This document shows positions 1 through 5,023 of a stretch of DNA of 5,040 nt, in pieces (positions within the stretch are counted from its first letter, which is position 1; the number at the start of each line of letters is the position of its first letter). Source of the DNA: Bacteroidales bacterium UBA3742 (lineage in GTDB: Bacteria; Bacteroidota; Bacteroidia; Bacteroidales; Paludibacteraceae); contig DFGU01000045.1 in the NCBI GenBank assembly GCA_002371785.1, forward strand, positions 11,021-16,060, given 5' to 3'. A program made the translations under genes and the position numbers. Under the pieces are notes generated by a model. That model had not been told where the DNA came from. It was given only the letters and a program-made list of their open reading frames with translations, and searched no databases.

Positions 1-1086
1 AAAATAGAAGGCCTGGAGGCTAAGTTCCACGAAGTCAGCCTACTCATTACCGACCCGGCTGTCATAGCCGATCAGGCGCGTTACGTCCGTCTCAACCGTG
101 AGTACCGCACCCTGGAGCAAGTATTGGCTGTCACCGAACGCTACAAAAATGCCGTCCACAACCTGGAAGATGCCAAGCAGGTCTTTCACAACGAGTCCGA
201 CCCCGAGCTGCGCGAGATGGCGCGGGCCGAGATAGACGAACTCGAACCGCAGATACCCGCCCTGGAAGAAGAAGTGAAACTCCAACTCCTGCCCAAAGAT
301 CCTGAGGATGCCAAGAACGTCGTCATGGAGATTCGTGGCGGTACCGGTGGCGACGAGGCCTCGCTCTTTGCCGGCGACCTCTTCCGTATGTACACCAAGT
401 ACTTCGAACTGCGCGGCTTCCACTATACCGTTTCGTCCTTCACCGAAGGTGCCGTAGGCGGCTACAAGGAGATCATCTTCAACGTCACCGGCGAGAACGT
501 ATATGGTACCCTCAAGTACGAATCGGGTGTCCATCGCGTACAACGCGTACCCGTTACCGAGACCCAGGGACGCGTCCATACCTCGGCCGCTACCGTAGCA
601 GTCCTGCCCGAAGCAGATGAGTTTGAGGTGCATATCAACGAGGGCGAGATCAAGTGGGAGACCTTCCGCTCCGGTGGTGCCGGTGGACAGAATGTCAACA
701 AGGTCGAGTCTGGCGTACGTCTGCGCTACAACTGGCGCAACCCCAATACGGGCGAAGTGCAGGAGATACTCATCGAGTGTACCGAGACGCGCGACCAGCC
801 TAAGAACAAAGAGCGCGCCCTCTCGCGTCTGCGCACCCAGATCTACGACAAGGAGCACCAGAAATATATCGACGATATCGCTTCGCGACGCAAGACCATG
901 GTCTCCACCGGCGACCGATCCGCTAAGATCCGTACTTACAACTATCCCCAGGGACGTATCACCGACCACCGTATCGGTTATACCGTCTATAACCTCCCAG
1001 CTTTTATGGATGGTGATATTCAGGGTGTTATCGACGCACTGCAAGTAGCCGAGAATGCCGAACGACTCAAAGAATCCGAACTCTGA
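1..1086 (+). CDS. prfA: Peptide chain release factor 1 (RF1), 5' end cut off by window
   Basis: RF1 recognises UAA and UAG stop codons in the ribosomal A site and triggers hydrolysis of peptidyl-tRNA in the cytoplasm. The frame is open from base 1 with no start codon. The first residues read KIEGLEAKFHEVSLLITDPA, which matches the RF1 N-terminal helical domain only a few residues in, so I estimate about 10 codons are missing. The TTG at 124 is not the real start, because conserved RF1 sequence continues upstream of it. The visible part has 361 codons; the family is about 355-370 residues. The stop-codon-reading tripeptide PVT lies at 550-558 within VQRVPVTETQGRVHTSA, which identifies RF1 rather than RF2. 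The catalytic GGQ lies at 682-690 within SGGAGGQNVNKVESGVR. The TGA stop overlaps the ATG of rsmE by one base. The identification is secure; only the start is unseen. Confidence 0.97.
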   Translation, partial: KIEGLEAKFHEVSLLITDPAVIADQARYVRLNREYRTLEQVLAVTERYKNAVHNLEDAKQVFHNESDPELREMARAEIDELEPQIPALEEEVKLQLLPKDPEDAKNVVMEIRGGTGGDEASLFAGDLFRMYTKYFELRGFHYTVSSFTEGAVGGYKEIIFNVTGENVYGTLKYESGVHRVQRVPVTETQGRVHTSAATVAVLPEADEFEVHINEGEIKWETFRSGGAGGQNVNKVESGVRLRYNWRNPNTGEVQEILIECTETRDQPKNKERALSRLRTQIYDKEHQKYIDDIASRRKTMVSTGDRSAKIRTYNYPQGRITDHRIGYTVYNLPAFMDGDIQGVIDALQVAENAERLKESEL

Positions 1087-1811
1087 TGGAACTGTTCTAC
1101 GCGCCCGACATACTATCTACGCATTGCCTGCCCGAAGAGGAATCGGCGCATTGTGTGCGTGTGCTCCGCCACACAGCGGGTGATGTGCTGACCGTCACCG
1201 ACGGCCTGGGCATGCTCTACGAGGCGCGTATCCTCAATCCGCACCCCAAGCACTGCGAATTGGAAATACTCTCCTCCTCCAAGCAATCCAAACACCATCG
1301 CGGCATGGTCCATATCGCGATCGCACCTACCAAGAATATCGACCGCCTCGAGTGGGCCCTCGAGAAATGTACCGAGATAGGTGCCGACCGCTTTACACCC
1401 CTGCTTTGCCGCTTCTCTGAGCGCAAAAACCTGCGTCAGGACCGCCTGGAGAAGGTCATTCTCTCGGCTGCTAAGCAGTCGCTCACGGCCTATCTGCCTC
1501 AGCTCGATACCTTAACCGAATGCTCTGACTTTATCCGCTCATGCTCAGCCGATTATAAATTTATAGCGCATTGCTACAAGGAAAGCGAACGGGTGTTGCT
1601 GCGTGATGCCATCAATGCCATTCGCAGCAATTCCGACATAGAAAACGCCACTTTTTGCGTGCTGATTGGTCCCGAGGGTGATTTCTCGCCCGAGGAGGTG
1701 CAACTGGCGCTCCAAAATGGCTTCCAACCAGTCCTTCTTGGCAATGCACGTCTGCGTACCGAGACCGCCGGCGTGGTAGCTTGTCATACTATCGTTTGTC
1801 TGAATGATTGA
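1086..1811 (+). CDS. rsmE: 16S rRNA (uracil-1498-N3)-methyltransferase RsmE
   Basis: RsmE methylates N3 of U1498 in 16S rRNA (E. coli numbering), near the decoding centre, using S-adenosylmethionine. The 241-residue length is typical. Residues 1 to about 70 form the N-terminal PUA-like RNA-binding domain, including HCVRVLR (22-28) followed by AGD. From about 74 on is a SPOUT methyltransferase domain with a C-terminal trefoil knot. Diagnostic motifs are EKCTEIGADRFTPLLCRFSE (93-112), the SAM-binding GPEGDFSPEE (195-204) and LGNARLRTETAG (218-229). The start is the ATG at 1086 in a TGATG junction with prfA, which suggests termination-reinitiation coupling. I see no Shine-Dalgarno sequence before it. 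Its 3' end overlaps the PAP2 gene by 8 bp. Both neighbouring functions, RF1 and rRNA modification, act on the ribosome. The gene looks intact. Confidence 0.95.
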   Translation: MELFYAPDILSTHCLPEEESAHCVRVLRHTAGDVLTVTDGLGMLYEARILNPHPKHCELEILSSSKQSKHHRGMVHIAIAPTKNIDRLEWALEKCTEIGADRFTPLLCRFSERKNLRQDRLEKVILSAAKQSLTAYLPQLDTLTECSDFIRSCSADYKFIAHCYKESERVLLRDAINAIRSNSDIENATFCVLIGPEGDFSPEEVQLALQNGFQPVLLGNARLRTETAGVVACHTIVCLND

Positions 1812-2382
1812 TATCCTGCAAATAGACGCCGACCTCCTGCTTTGGATCAATGGTCATCATGCCCCGTGGGCTGATACGCTGATGTGGACCATCTCGCGTG
1901 CCACTACGTGGATACCGCTCTATGCGCTGCTCGTCTATCTGCTTTGGCATCGCTTCGGATGGCGACGAACCATCGTCTATTTCCTGGCTATCGTCATTGC
2001 CATAGGCCTCTCCGACTATATCTCCAGCGGACTTATCAAGCCGCTCGTGTGTCGTCTGCGTCCTACGCATGAGCCTCTGCTTCAGCCGTTTATCCATCTG
2101 GTGAACGGTTATACGGGGGGCCAATACGGCTTCGTCAGTTCCCACGCGGCCAACACAGCGGCATGCGCCCTGCTATTCTCCTTATTCTATCGTGACCGGC
2201 TGATGACGGCCGTCATGACGCTATACGTACTGCTCAACTGCTACTCCCGCATGTATCTCGGTGTCCATTACCCAGGAGATATACTTTGCGGATTGATAGT
2301 AGGTTGCGCTATTTCCGGTTTGATATATGTCTTGGTCGTACGCAATATGGATCGCGCGAAGGCTTTACTACGCCGAGGATAA
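1804..2382 (+). CDS. PAP2-family membrane phosphatase
   Basis: This is a 192-residue integral membrane protein of the type 2 phosphatidic acid phosphatase superfamily. The three-part active site is visible: KPLVCRLRP (79-87, the KxxxxxxRP motif), VSSH (111-114, in place of the common PSGH; His114 would be the acid/base) and SRMYLGVHYPGD (148-159, SRxxxxxHxxxD, with His155 as nucleophile and Asp159). Hydrophobic segments lie at about 33-48, 57-77, 115-129, 134-147 and 158-178, so the active site probably faces the periplasm. Likely substrates are lipid phosphates or pyrophosphates such as undecaprenyl pyrophosphate, phosphatidylglycerol phosphate or lipid A phosphates; the sequence does not decide between them. 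The ATG at 1804 lies inside the end of rsmE (8-bp overlap). The 3' end overlaps the permease gene by 56 bp. The C-terminal tail after about residue 180 is basic (NMDRAKALLRRG). Confidence 0.92.
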   Translation: MIDILQIDADLLLWINGHHAPWADTLMWTISRATTWIPLYALLVYLLWHRFGWRRTIVYFLAIVIAIGLSDYISSGLIKPLVCRLRPTHEPLLQPFIHLVNGYTGGQYGFVSSHAANTAACALLFSLFYRDRLMTAVMTLYVLLNCYSRMYLGVHYPGDILCGLIVGCAISGLIYVLVVRNMDRAKALLRRG

Positions 2383-3556
2383 GCGCAACCGCTCCTCCCG
2401 CCCCGCGATACGTGTCGCCCTGGCGGGTATAGCGATAGGCGTCATGGTGATGCTTATCACGCTGTGCGTCGTCATCGGCTTCAAGCGAACCATCACCGAC
2501 CAGGTAGCCGGCTTTGGCGCACATGTCCAGATCGTCAATTTCGACAACAACAATACCTACGAGATGCTACCTATCTCGTTCTCCGATACCCTCCTTTCTC
2601 AAATCCGCCATCTGCCATACATGGCAGATTTTAAGCCGTTTATTACCAAGCCGGGCATCGCCAAAACCGATGATGCCTTCCTCGGGATCGTGCTCAAGTC
2701 GGTCGAACAGGACGACTATGTCGCCTCACGACTGGTGGAGGGAACGATGCCGGCGGATGATAAGCAGGTACTGATATCTACCTCCCAGGCCTCGGCGCTC
2801 GACCTCCATACAGACGATGCGCTCTTCTGCTATTTCATCGAGGATGATAATGTGCGGGTGCGCAAATTCCAGATCTCCGGCATCTATCGCACCGGTTTTA
2901 CCGACTTCGATCAACTCTTTATGTGGTGCCGCCGACCGGTACTGACCGCCCTCAACGGCTGGGATGCCGATCAGTATTCCGGCCTCCAGATCATGGCCGA
3001 CGATCCGCGTCATATAAATGCCGTCGCTGAATCGCTATATGATGTCGTCTTCAACCGTTTCGACCGGAACGAGAGCGCCTATTTTATCCAGACCATACGC
3101 GATCTCAATCCCCAGATCTTCTCCTGGCTCGACCTGCTGGATATGAATGTGGTCGTAATACTCATCCTAATGCTCTGTGTATCAGGCTTTAGTATTATTG
3201 CCGGACTGGTGATCCTCATCCTGGAGGCGATTCAGTTTGTGGGCGTCATGAAGGCGCTTGGTTCCGACAACCACTTCCTGCGTCGCATCTTCTTAGCCCA
3301 AGCCTCGATGCTGGTCTTCCGGGGCATGCTGTGGGGCAATATACTTGGTCTCGGACTCTGCGCCCTTCAGTATTTTACGCACCTCGTGCCGCTGGATGCT
3401 GCCACCTACTATGTAGATGCTGTGCCCATAGTATTCCCGTGGCTCTGGCTCGTACTGCTCAACGTGGCTGTATTCGCTATCTCCTTCTTAATCATGCTGT
3501 TGCCCTCGCTGATCGTATCGCGTATCAGTCCGGCACGCGTTATGCACTTCGAGTAA
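2327..3556 (+). CDS. FtsX/LolE-type ABC transporter permease
   Basis: A 409-residue inner-membrane permease of the LolC/LolE-MacB-FtsX superfamily. Its layout is a short cytoplasmic N-terminus with the ARRLYY motif, a first membrane helix (about 27-51), a large periplasmic domain (about 52-270), then three helices (about 273-300, 322-347, 370-396). The segment after the second helix, AIQFVGVMKALGSDNHFLRR (301-320), is the typical FtsX-domain coupling loop that contacts the ATPase. Known LolCDE complexes release lipoproteins from the inner membrane to LolA, so lipoprotein sorting is the best guess; other substrates are possible. No ATPase gene (LolD-like) lies in the window. The ATG at 2327 is chosen because an in-frame TGA at 2321-2323 blocks any earlier start, and relatives carry the ARRLY motif about 10 residues from the start. 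The first 56 bp therefore overlap the PAP2 gene. No Shine-Dalgarno sequence precedes it. Confidence 0.9.
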   Translation: MSWSYAIWIARRLYYAEDKRNRSSRPAIRVALAGIAIGVMVMLITLCVVIGFKRTITDQVAGFGAHVQIVNFDNNNTYEMLPISFSDTLLSQIRHLPYMADFKPFITKPGIAKTDDAFLGIVLKSVEQDDYVASRLVEGTMPADDKQVLISTSQASALDLHTDDALFCYFIEDDNVRVRKFQISGIYRTGFTDFDQLFMWCRRPVLTALNGWDADQYSGLQIMADDPRHINAVAESLYDVVFNRFDRNESAYFIQTIRDLNPQIFSWLDLLDMNVVVILILMLCVSGFSIIAGLVILILEAIQFVGVMKALGSDNHFLRRIFLAQASMLVFRGMLWGNILGLGLCALQYFTHLVPLDAATYYVDAVPIVFPWLWLVLLNVAVFAISFLIMLLPSLIVSRISPARVMHFE

Positions 3557-3557
3557 T

Positions 3558-4505
3558 ATGCAGTTCATTACCCCCGTACATATTGCCCCTGCGGAGCGTC
3601 CCATTACCTACGACGACCGTCTGCTCTTTCTCGGATCCTGTTTTGCCGATGCTGTCTCGGCTTGTATGGCTACCTACTATTTCCGGCTGACGGCCAACCC
3701 CTTCGGTACGCTCTACAATCCGCTCTCTATTGCGCAGGCAATGCAATTGCAGGAAGTGCCTGAACTCGTAGAGTGGGGTGGTCTCTACCATTCCATGGCC
3801 CATCATGGCGATTTCTCCTCCCCGTCACGTGAACAGACCTATGCCCGCTGTGCAGAGAGTATCCTGCTGATGCAGAGCGCCTTATCGGAAGCTACGGTGG
3901 TTTGCGTCACCTTCGGTACGGCCTGGGTGTATGAAATGTCCACCAATGCCAAAGCCAATGCCAACGCCATAGTCGCCAACTGCCATAAGATGCCCGCATC
4001 GCGTTTTACGCGCCGTCGTCTCTCCGTCGAGGAGATAGTAGCGGCCTGGCAACCTATTTTGGCTGCTTATCCCGACAAGCATTTTATCTTCACCGTCTCG
4101 CCTATCCGTCATCTCAAGGACGGCTTGCACGAGAATCAACTCTCCAAAGCCACGCTCCTGCAAGCAGTGGATCGTCTATGTTCTATCAGCGAAGCGGTCT
4201 ATACTCCATCAGCGCAGCGGTCTTATTTTCCTGCATTCGAAATAATGCTGGATGAACTGCGTGACTATCGTTTCTATGCCGAGGATATGATCCATCCGTC
4301 CGACCAGGCGGTGCGTTATATCTTCCAGCGCTTCGTAGATGCATACTGTTCCGACGCCACTAAAGCCGATATGCAGGCGCTTCATCAGCTCTATTTGGAT
4401 CGTCAGCACCGCTTTTTGCACCCCGATTCACCCGAAGCAGCCGCTTTTCGTACCCGTCTGGAGCAAAAAACGGCTTCTCTCCGCACCCGCTTTCCCTGGA
4501 TCTAA
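3558..4505 (+). CDS. GSCFA domain-containing protein
   Basis: A 315-residue protein of the GSCFA family, named after a motif seen here as GSCFAD (26-31). The family resembles SGNH/GDSL-type hydrolases. Ser27 in GSC would be the nucleophile, and Asp243-x-x-His246 in AEDMIHPSD would complete the active site. Other conserved-looking blocks are NPFGTLYNPLSI (47-58), HHGDFS (82-87), TFGTAWVYE (118-126), NCHKMPASRFTRRRLS (141-156), FTVSPIRHLKDG (178-189) and LDELRDYRFYAEDMIHPS (231-248). The substrate is unknown to me; an esterase-like role on envelope polysaccharide is a reasonable guess only. I see no signal peptide. The ATG at 3558 follows the permease TAA by one base, so it is probably co-transcribed and coupled. 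Residues 130-137 are a short Asn/Lys-Ala repeat encoded by a hexamer repeat, probably a lineage-specific insertion. This is the last gene of the cluster. Confidence 0.9.
   Translation: MQFITPVHIAPAERPITYDDRLLFLGSCFADAVSACMATYYFRLTANPFGTLYNPLSIAQAMQLQEVPELVEWGGLYHSMAHHGDFSSPSREQTYARCAESILLMQSALSEATVVCVTFGTAWVYEMSTNAKANANAIVANCHKMPASRFTRRRLSVEEIVAAWQPILAAYPDKHFIFTVSPIRHLKDGLHENQLSKATLLQAVDRLCSISEAVYTPSAQRSYFPAFEIMLDELRDYRFYAEDMIHPSDQAVRYIFQRFVDAYCSDATKADMQALHQLYLDRQHRFLHPDSPEAAAFRTRLEQKTASLRTRFPWI
3945..3968 (+). repeat. Coding hexamer repeat, four copies of AANGCC
   Basis: Four consecutive hexamers (AATGCC, AAAGCC, AATGCC, AACGCC) encode Asn/Lys-Ala pairs, residues 130-137 of the GSCFA protein. 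They lie between the conserved TFGTAWVYE and ANCHK blocks. The position suits a surface loop that tolerates small in-frame length changes, since six-base steps keep the frame. Confidence 0.7.
4185..4223 (+). repeat. Short direct repeat inside the GSCFA gene
   Basis: A 16-base segment starting ATCAGCG at 4185-4200 recurs at 4208-4223 with one mismatch. The offset is 23 bp, so the two copies are read in different frames. They fall in the variable stretch before the conserved YFPAFEIMLDELRDYRFY block. Confidence 0.6.
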
Positions 4506-4524
4506 CTAAAATCCGGATATCTAA

Positions 4525-4580
4525 CGGCTTTTGTCTTTCGACTTTCCGCTTTTGTCTTTTGACTTTCGACTTTCGACTAT
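4525..4580 (+). repeat. Tandem array of a 7-bp repeat (consensus YGNCTTT)
   Basis: Eight consecutive heptamers can be read: CGGCTTT, TGTCTTT, CGACTTT, CCGCTTT, TGTCTTT, TGACTTT, CGACTTT and a degraded CGACTAT. The third and seventh units are identical, as are the second and fifth. Units 1-3 and 4-6 also form two adjacent 21-bp blocks (4525-4545 and 4546-4566) differing at only a few positions. The array starts 20 bp after the GSCFA stop codon. I recall similar CTTTCGA-type strings from other Bacteroidales intergenic regions. The function is unknown; it is not hairpin-like and so is unlikely to be an intrinsic terminator. Confidence 0.85.
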
Positions 4581-4592
4581 ATTATATATAAG

Positions 4593-4613
4593 GTACGCGC
4601 GCGCACGCGTATA
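4593..4613. other. Alternating purine-pyrimidine tract (possible Z-DNA)
   Basis: All 21 bases alternate purine and pyrimidine, with a GC-rich core of mainly CG steps. An AT-rich stretch (TATATTATATATA, 4577-4589) sits just upstream. TACGCG (4594-4599) and CGCGTA (4606-4611) can also pair as a 6-bp stem with a 6-base loop. The tract lies about 45 bp upstream of the -33 element of P1. Negative supercoiling upstream of a strong rRNA promoter could favour a Z-form or melted state, but this is inference. Confidence 0.6.
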
Positions 4614-4627
4614 GGGACTCCTTCTGC

Positions 4628-4695
4628 AAAAAAAAATCAAAAAAAATGCAGAAAAATTTGTGTATGTCAAAAAAAAGCAGTACCTTTGCACCCGT
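4628..4695 (+). promoter_or_regulatory. rRNA operon promoter P1 (Bacteroidota type)
   Basis: TTTG at 4657-4660 is the -33 element and TACCTTTG at 4681-4688 matches the -7 consensus TANNTTTG exactly, with a 20-bp spacer. Transcription probably starts about 4 to 8 bases after the -7 element, near 4692-4696, giving a leader of about 330 nt before 16S. A-tracts at 4628-4636, 4639-4646 and 4652-4656, spaced about one helical turn apart, lie just upstream. They could act as an UP-like element or a DNA bend, as expected for strong rRNA promoters. The call rests on consensus match plus position before 16S. Confidence 0.85.
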
Positions 4696-4701
4696 TTTCG
4701 C
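4638..4701 (+). repeat. Promoter module direct repeat, copy 1
   Basis: This 64-bp segment is repeated at 4784-4847 with three substitutions: CC against AT at 4683-4684, and T against C at 4695. It spans the A-tracts, both promoter elements and the first transcribed bases. The exact spacing and A-run lengths are kept in both copies. Confidence 0.95.
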
Positions 4702-4752
4702 CCTCTTGCTTTACAGAGCGCTGTGAGGCTCAAAAAGACGAAAAAAACCGGG
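4691..4752 (+). other. Structured 5' leader of the P1 transcript
   Basis: Several inverted repeats can fold in this stretch. CCCGTTTT (4691-4698) can pair with AAAA and CGGG (4744-4747, 4749-4752) around one bulged C. Inside it, CTC (4703-4705) and GAG (4725-4727) flank ACAG (4713-4716) and CTGT (4721-4724) with an AGCG loop. TTGCTTTACA (4706-4715) faintly resembles the boxA antitermination element, but the match is incomplete. P2 transcripts would lack this region. Confidence 0.4.
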
Positions 4753-4777
4753 TGTTGATTTTCAGCGACTTACAAAG

Positions 4778-4841
4778 AAAATGCAAAAAAAATGCAGAAA
4801 AATTTGTGTATGTCAAAAAAAAGCAGTAATTTTGCACCCGC
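4778..4841 (+). promoter_or_regulatory. rRNA operon promoter P2 (Bacteroidota type)
   Basis: TTTG at 4803-4806 and TAATTTTG at 4827-4834 reproduce the P1 elements with the same 20-bp spacer. Short A-tracts (4778-4781, 4785-4792, 4798-4802) precede it. Transcription probably starts near 4838-4842, giving a leader of about 185 nt. The variable bases of the -7 element are AT here and CC in P1, so the two promoters may differ in strength or in ease of opening. Confidence 0.85.
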
Positions 4842-4847
4842 TTTCGC
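4784..4847 (+). repeat. Promoter module direct repeat, copy 2
   Basis: Second copy of the 64-bp module, 146 bp downstream of the first, identical at 61 of 64 positions. The DNA between the copies (4702-4783) shows no similarity to the DNA after copy 2, so only the promoter core appears duplicated or conserved. Confidence 0.95.
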
Positions 4848-5023
4848 TCCAAAAACGGAGGGCAAGCAAAAATGATCCTTGAAAGATTGATCAATCAAGA
4901 TGTAGTACAAGAACGAGAAATTGTCTTATCGGAGGCAACTCCGATGGGGCAGAACAAAAATTTGTTCCCGAAGATTCTGTACACTCAATAAGTTATTCTG
5001 AGCTACGATTTATTTTTTATTTT
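4842..5023 (+). other. Pre-16S rRNA leader
   Basis: This transcribed spacer lies between the P2 start region and the mature 16S 5' end. It contains an imperfect hairpin at 4841-4866, a 12-bp palindrome GATTGATCAATC (4885-4896), a tetraloop hairpin at 4928-4945 and a weaker hairpin at 4952-4967. The last 30 bases are AT-rich and probably take part in the long processing stem with sequence downstream of 16S, which is outside the window. I see no convincing boxA and no tRNA. A 39-codon reading frame (4872-4991) crosses the leader and is discussed in the findings. Confidence 0.75.
4928..4945 (+). other. Leader hairpin with GCAA tetraloop
   Basis: ATCGGAG (4928-4934) pairs perfectly with CTCCGAT (4939-4945) around GCAA, a GNRA tetraloop. 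GNRA loops are very stable and often dock with RNA receptors or proteins. No T-run follows, so it is not a terminator. It may assist rRNA folding, processing or antitermination; this is inferred from its place about 80 nt before 16S. Confidence 0.65.

Noticed and set aside
40..1044. A 334-codon open frame on the minus strand across prfA
   Set aside because: It is antisense to a well-conserved gene with clear RF1 motifs, shows no recognisable domain, and long antisense frames arise from codon bias in moderately GC-rich genes.
124..1086. TTG at 124 as the prfA start
   Set aside because: The frame is open to base 1, and the upstream residues (for example LLITDPAVIADQARYV) match the conserved RF1 N-terminus.
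1347..1364. Two CTCGAG sites around GGGCCC in rsmE, able to form a 6-bp stem
   Set aside because: The codons encode LEWALE in the conserved segment before EKCTEIGA. The symmetry is explained by Leu-Glu codon choice, and no T-run follows.
4706..4715. Possible boxA antitermination element TTGCTTTACA
   Set aside because: It lacks part of the usual TGCTCTTTAACA pattern, sits only in the P1 leader, and there is no equivalent after P2, so I do not call it.
4646..4726. A 26-codon frame (MQKNLCMSKKSS...) over promoter P1
   Set aside because: It is the counterpart of the frame in module copy 2, and its start lies upstream of the P1 transcription start. Its similarity to the other copy follows from the DNA repeat.
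4521..4733. A 70-codon minus-strand frame over the intergenic region
   Set aside because: Its end (SRKSKDKSGKSKDKSR) is just the translated heptamer array, and the frame runs through promoter P1. Nothing resembles a protein family.
4638..4847. The two 64-bp repeats as part of a CRISPR array or mobile-element ends
   Set aside because: There are only two copies, in direct orientation, each a complete promoter in front of 16S, with no terminal inverted repeats, target duplications or transposase.
4984..5002. Weak inverted repeat near the end of the leader (CTC...GAG with AAT/ATT)
   Set aside because: The pairing is short and interrupted by bulges, and this region more likely pairs with the sequence downstream of 16S during processing.
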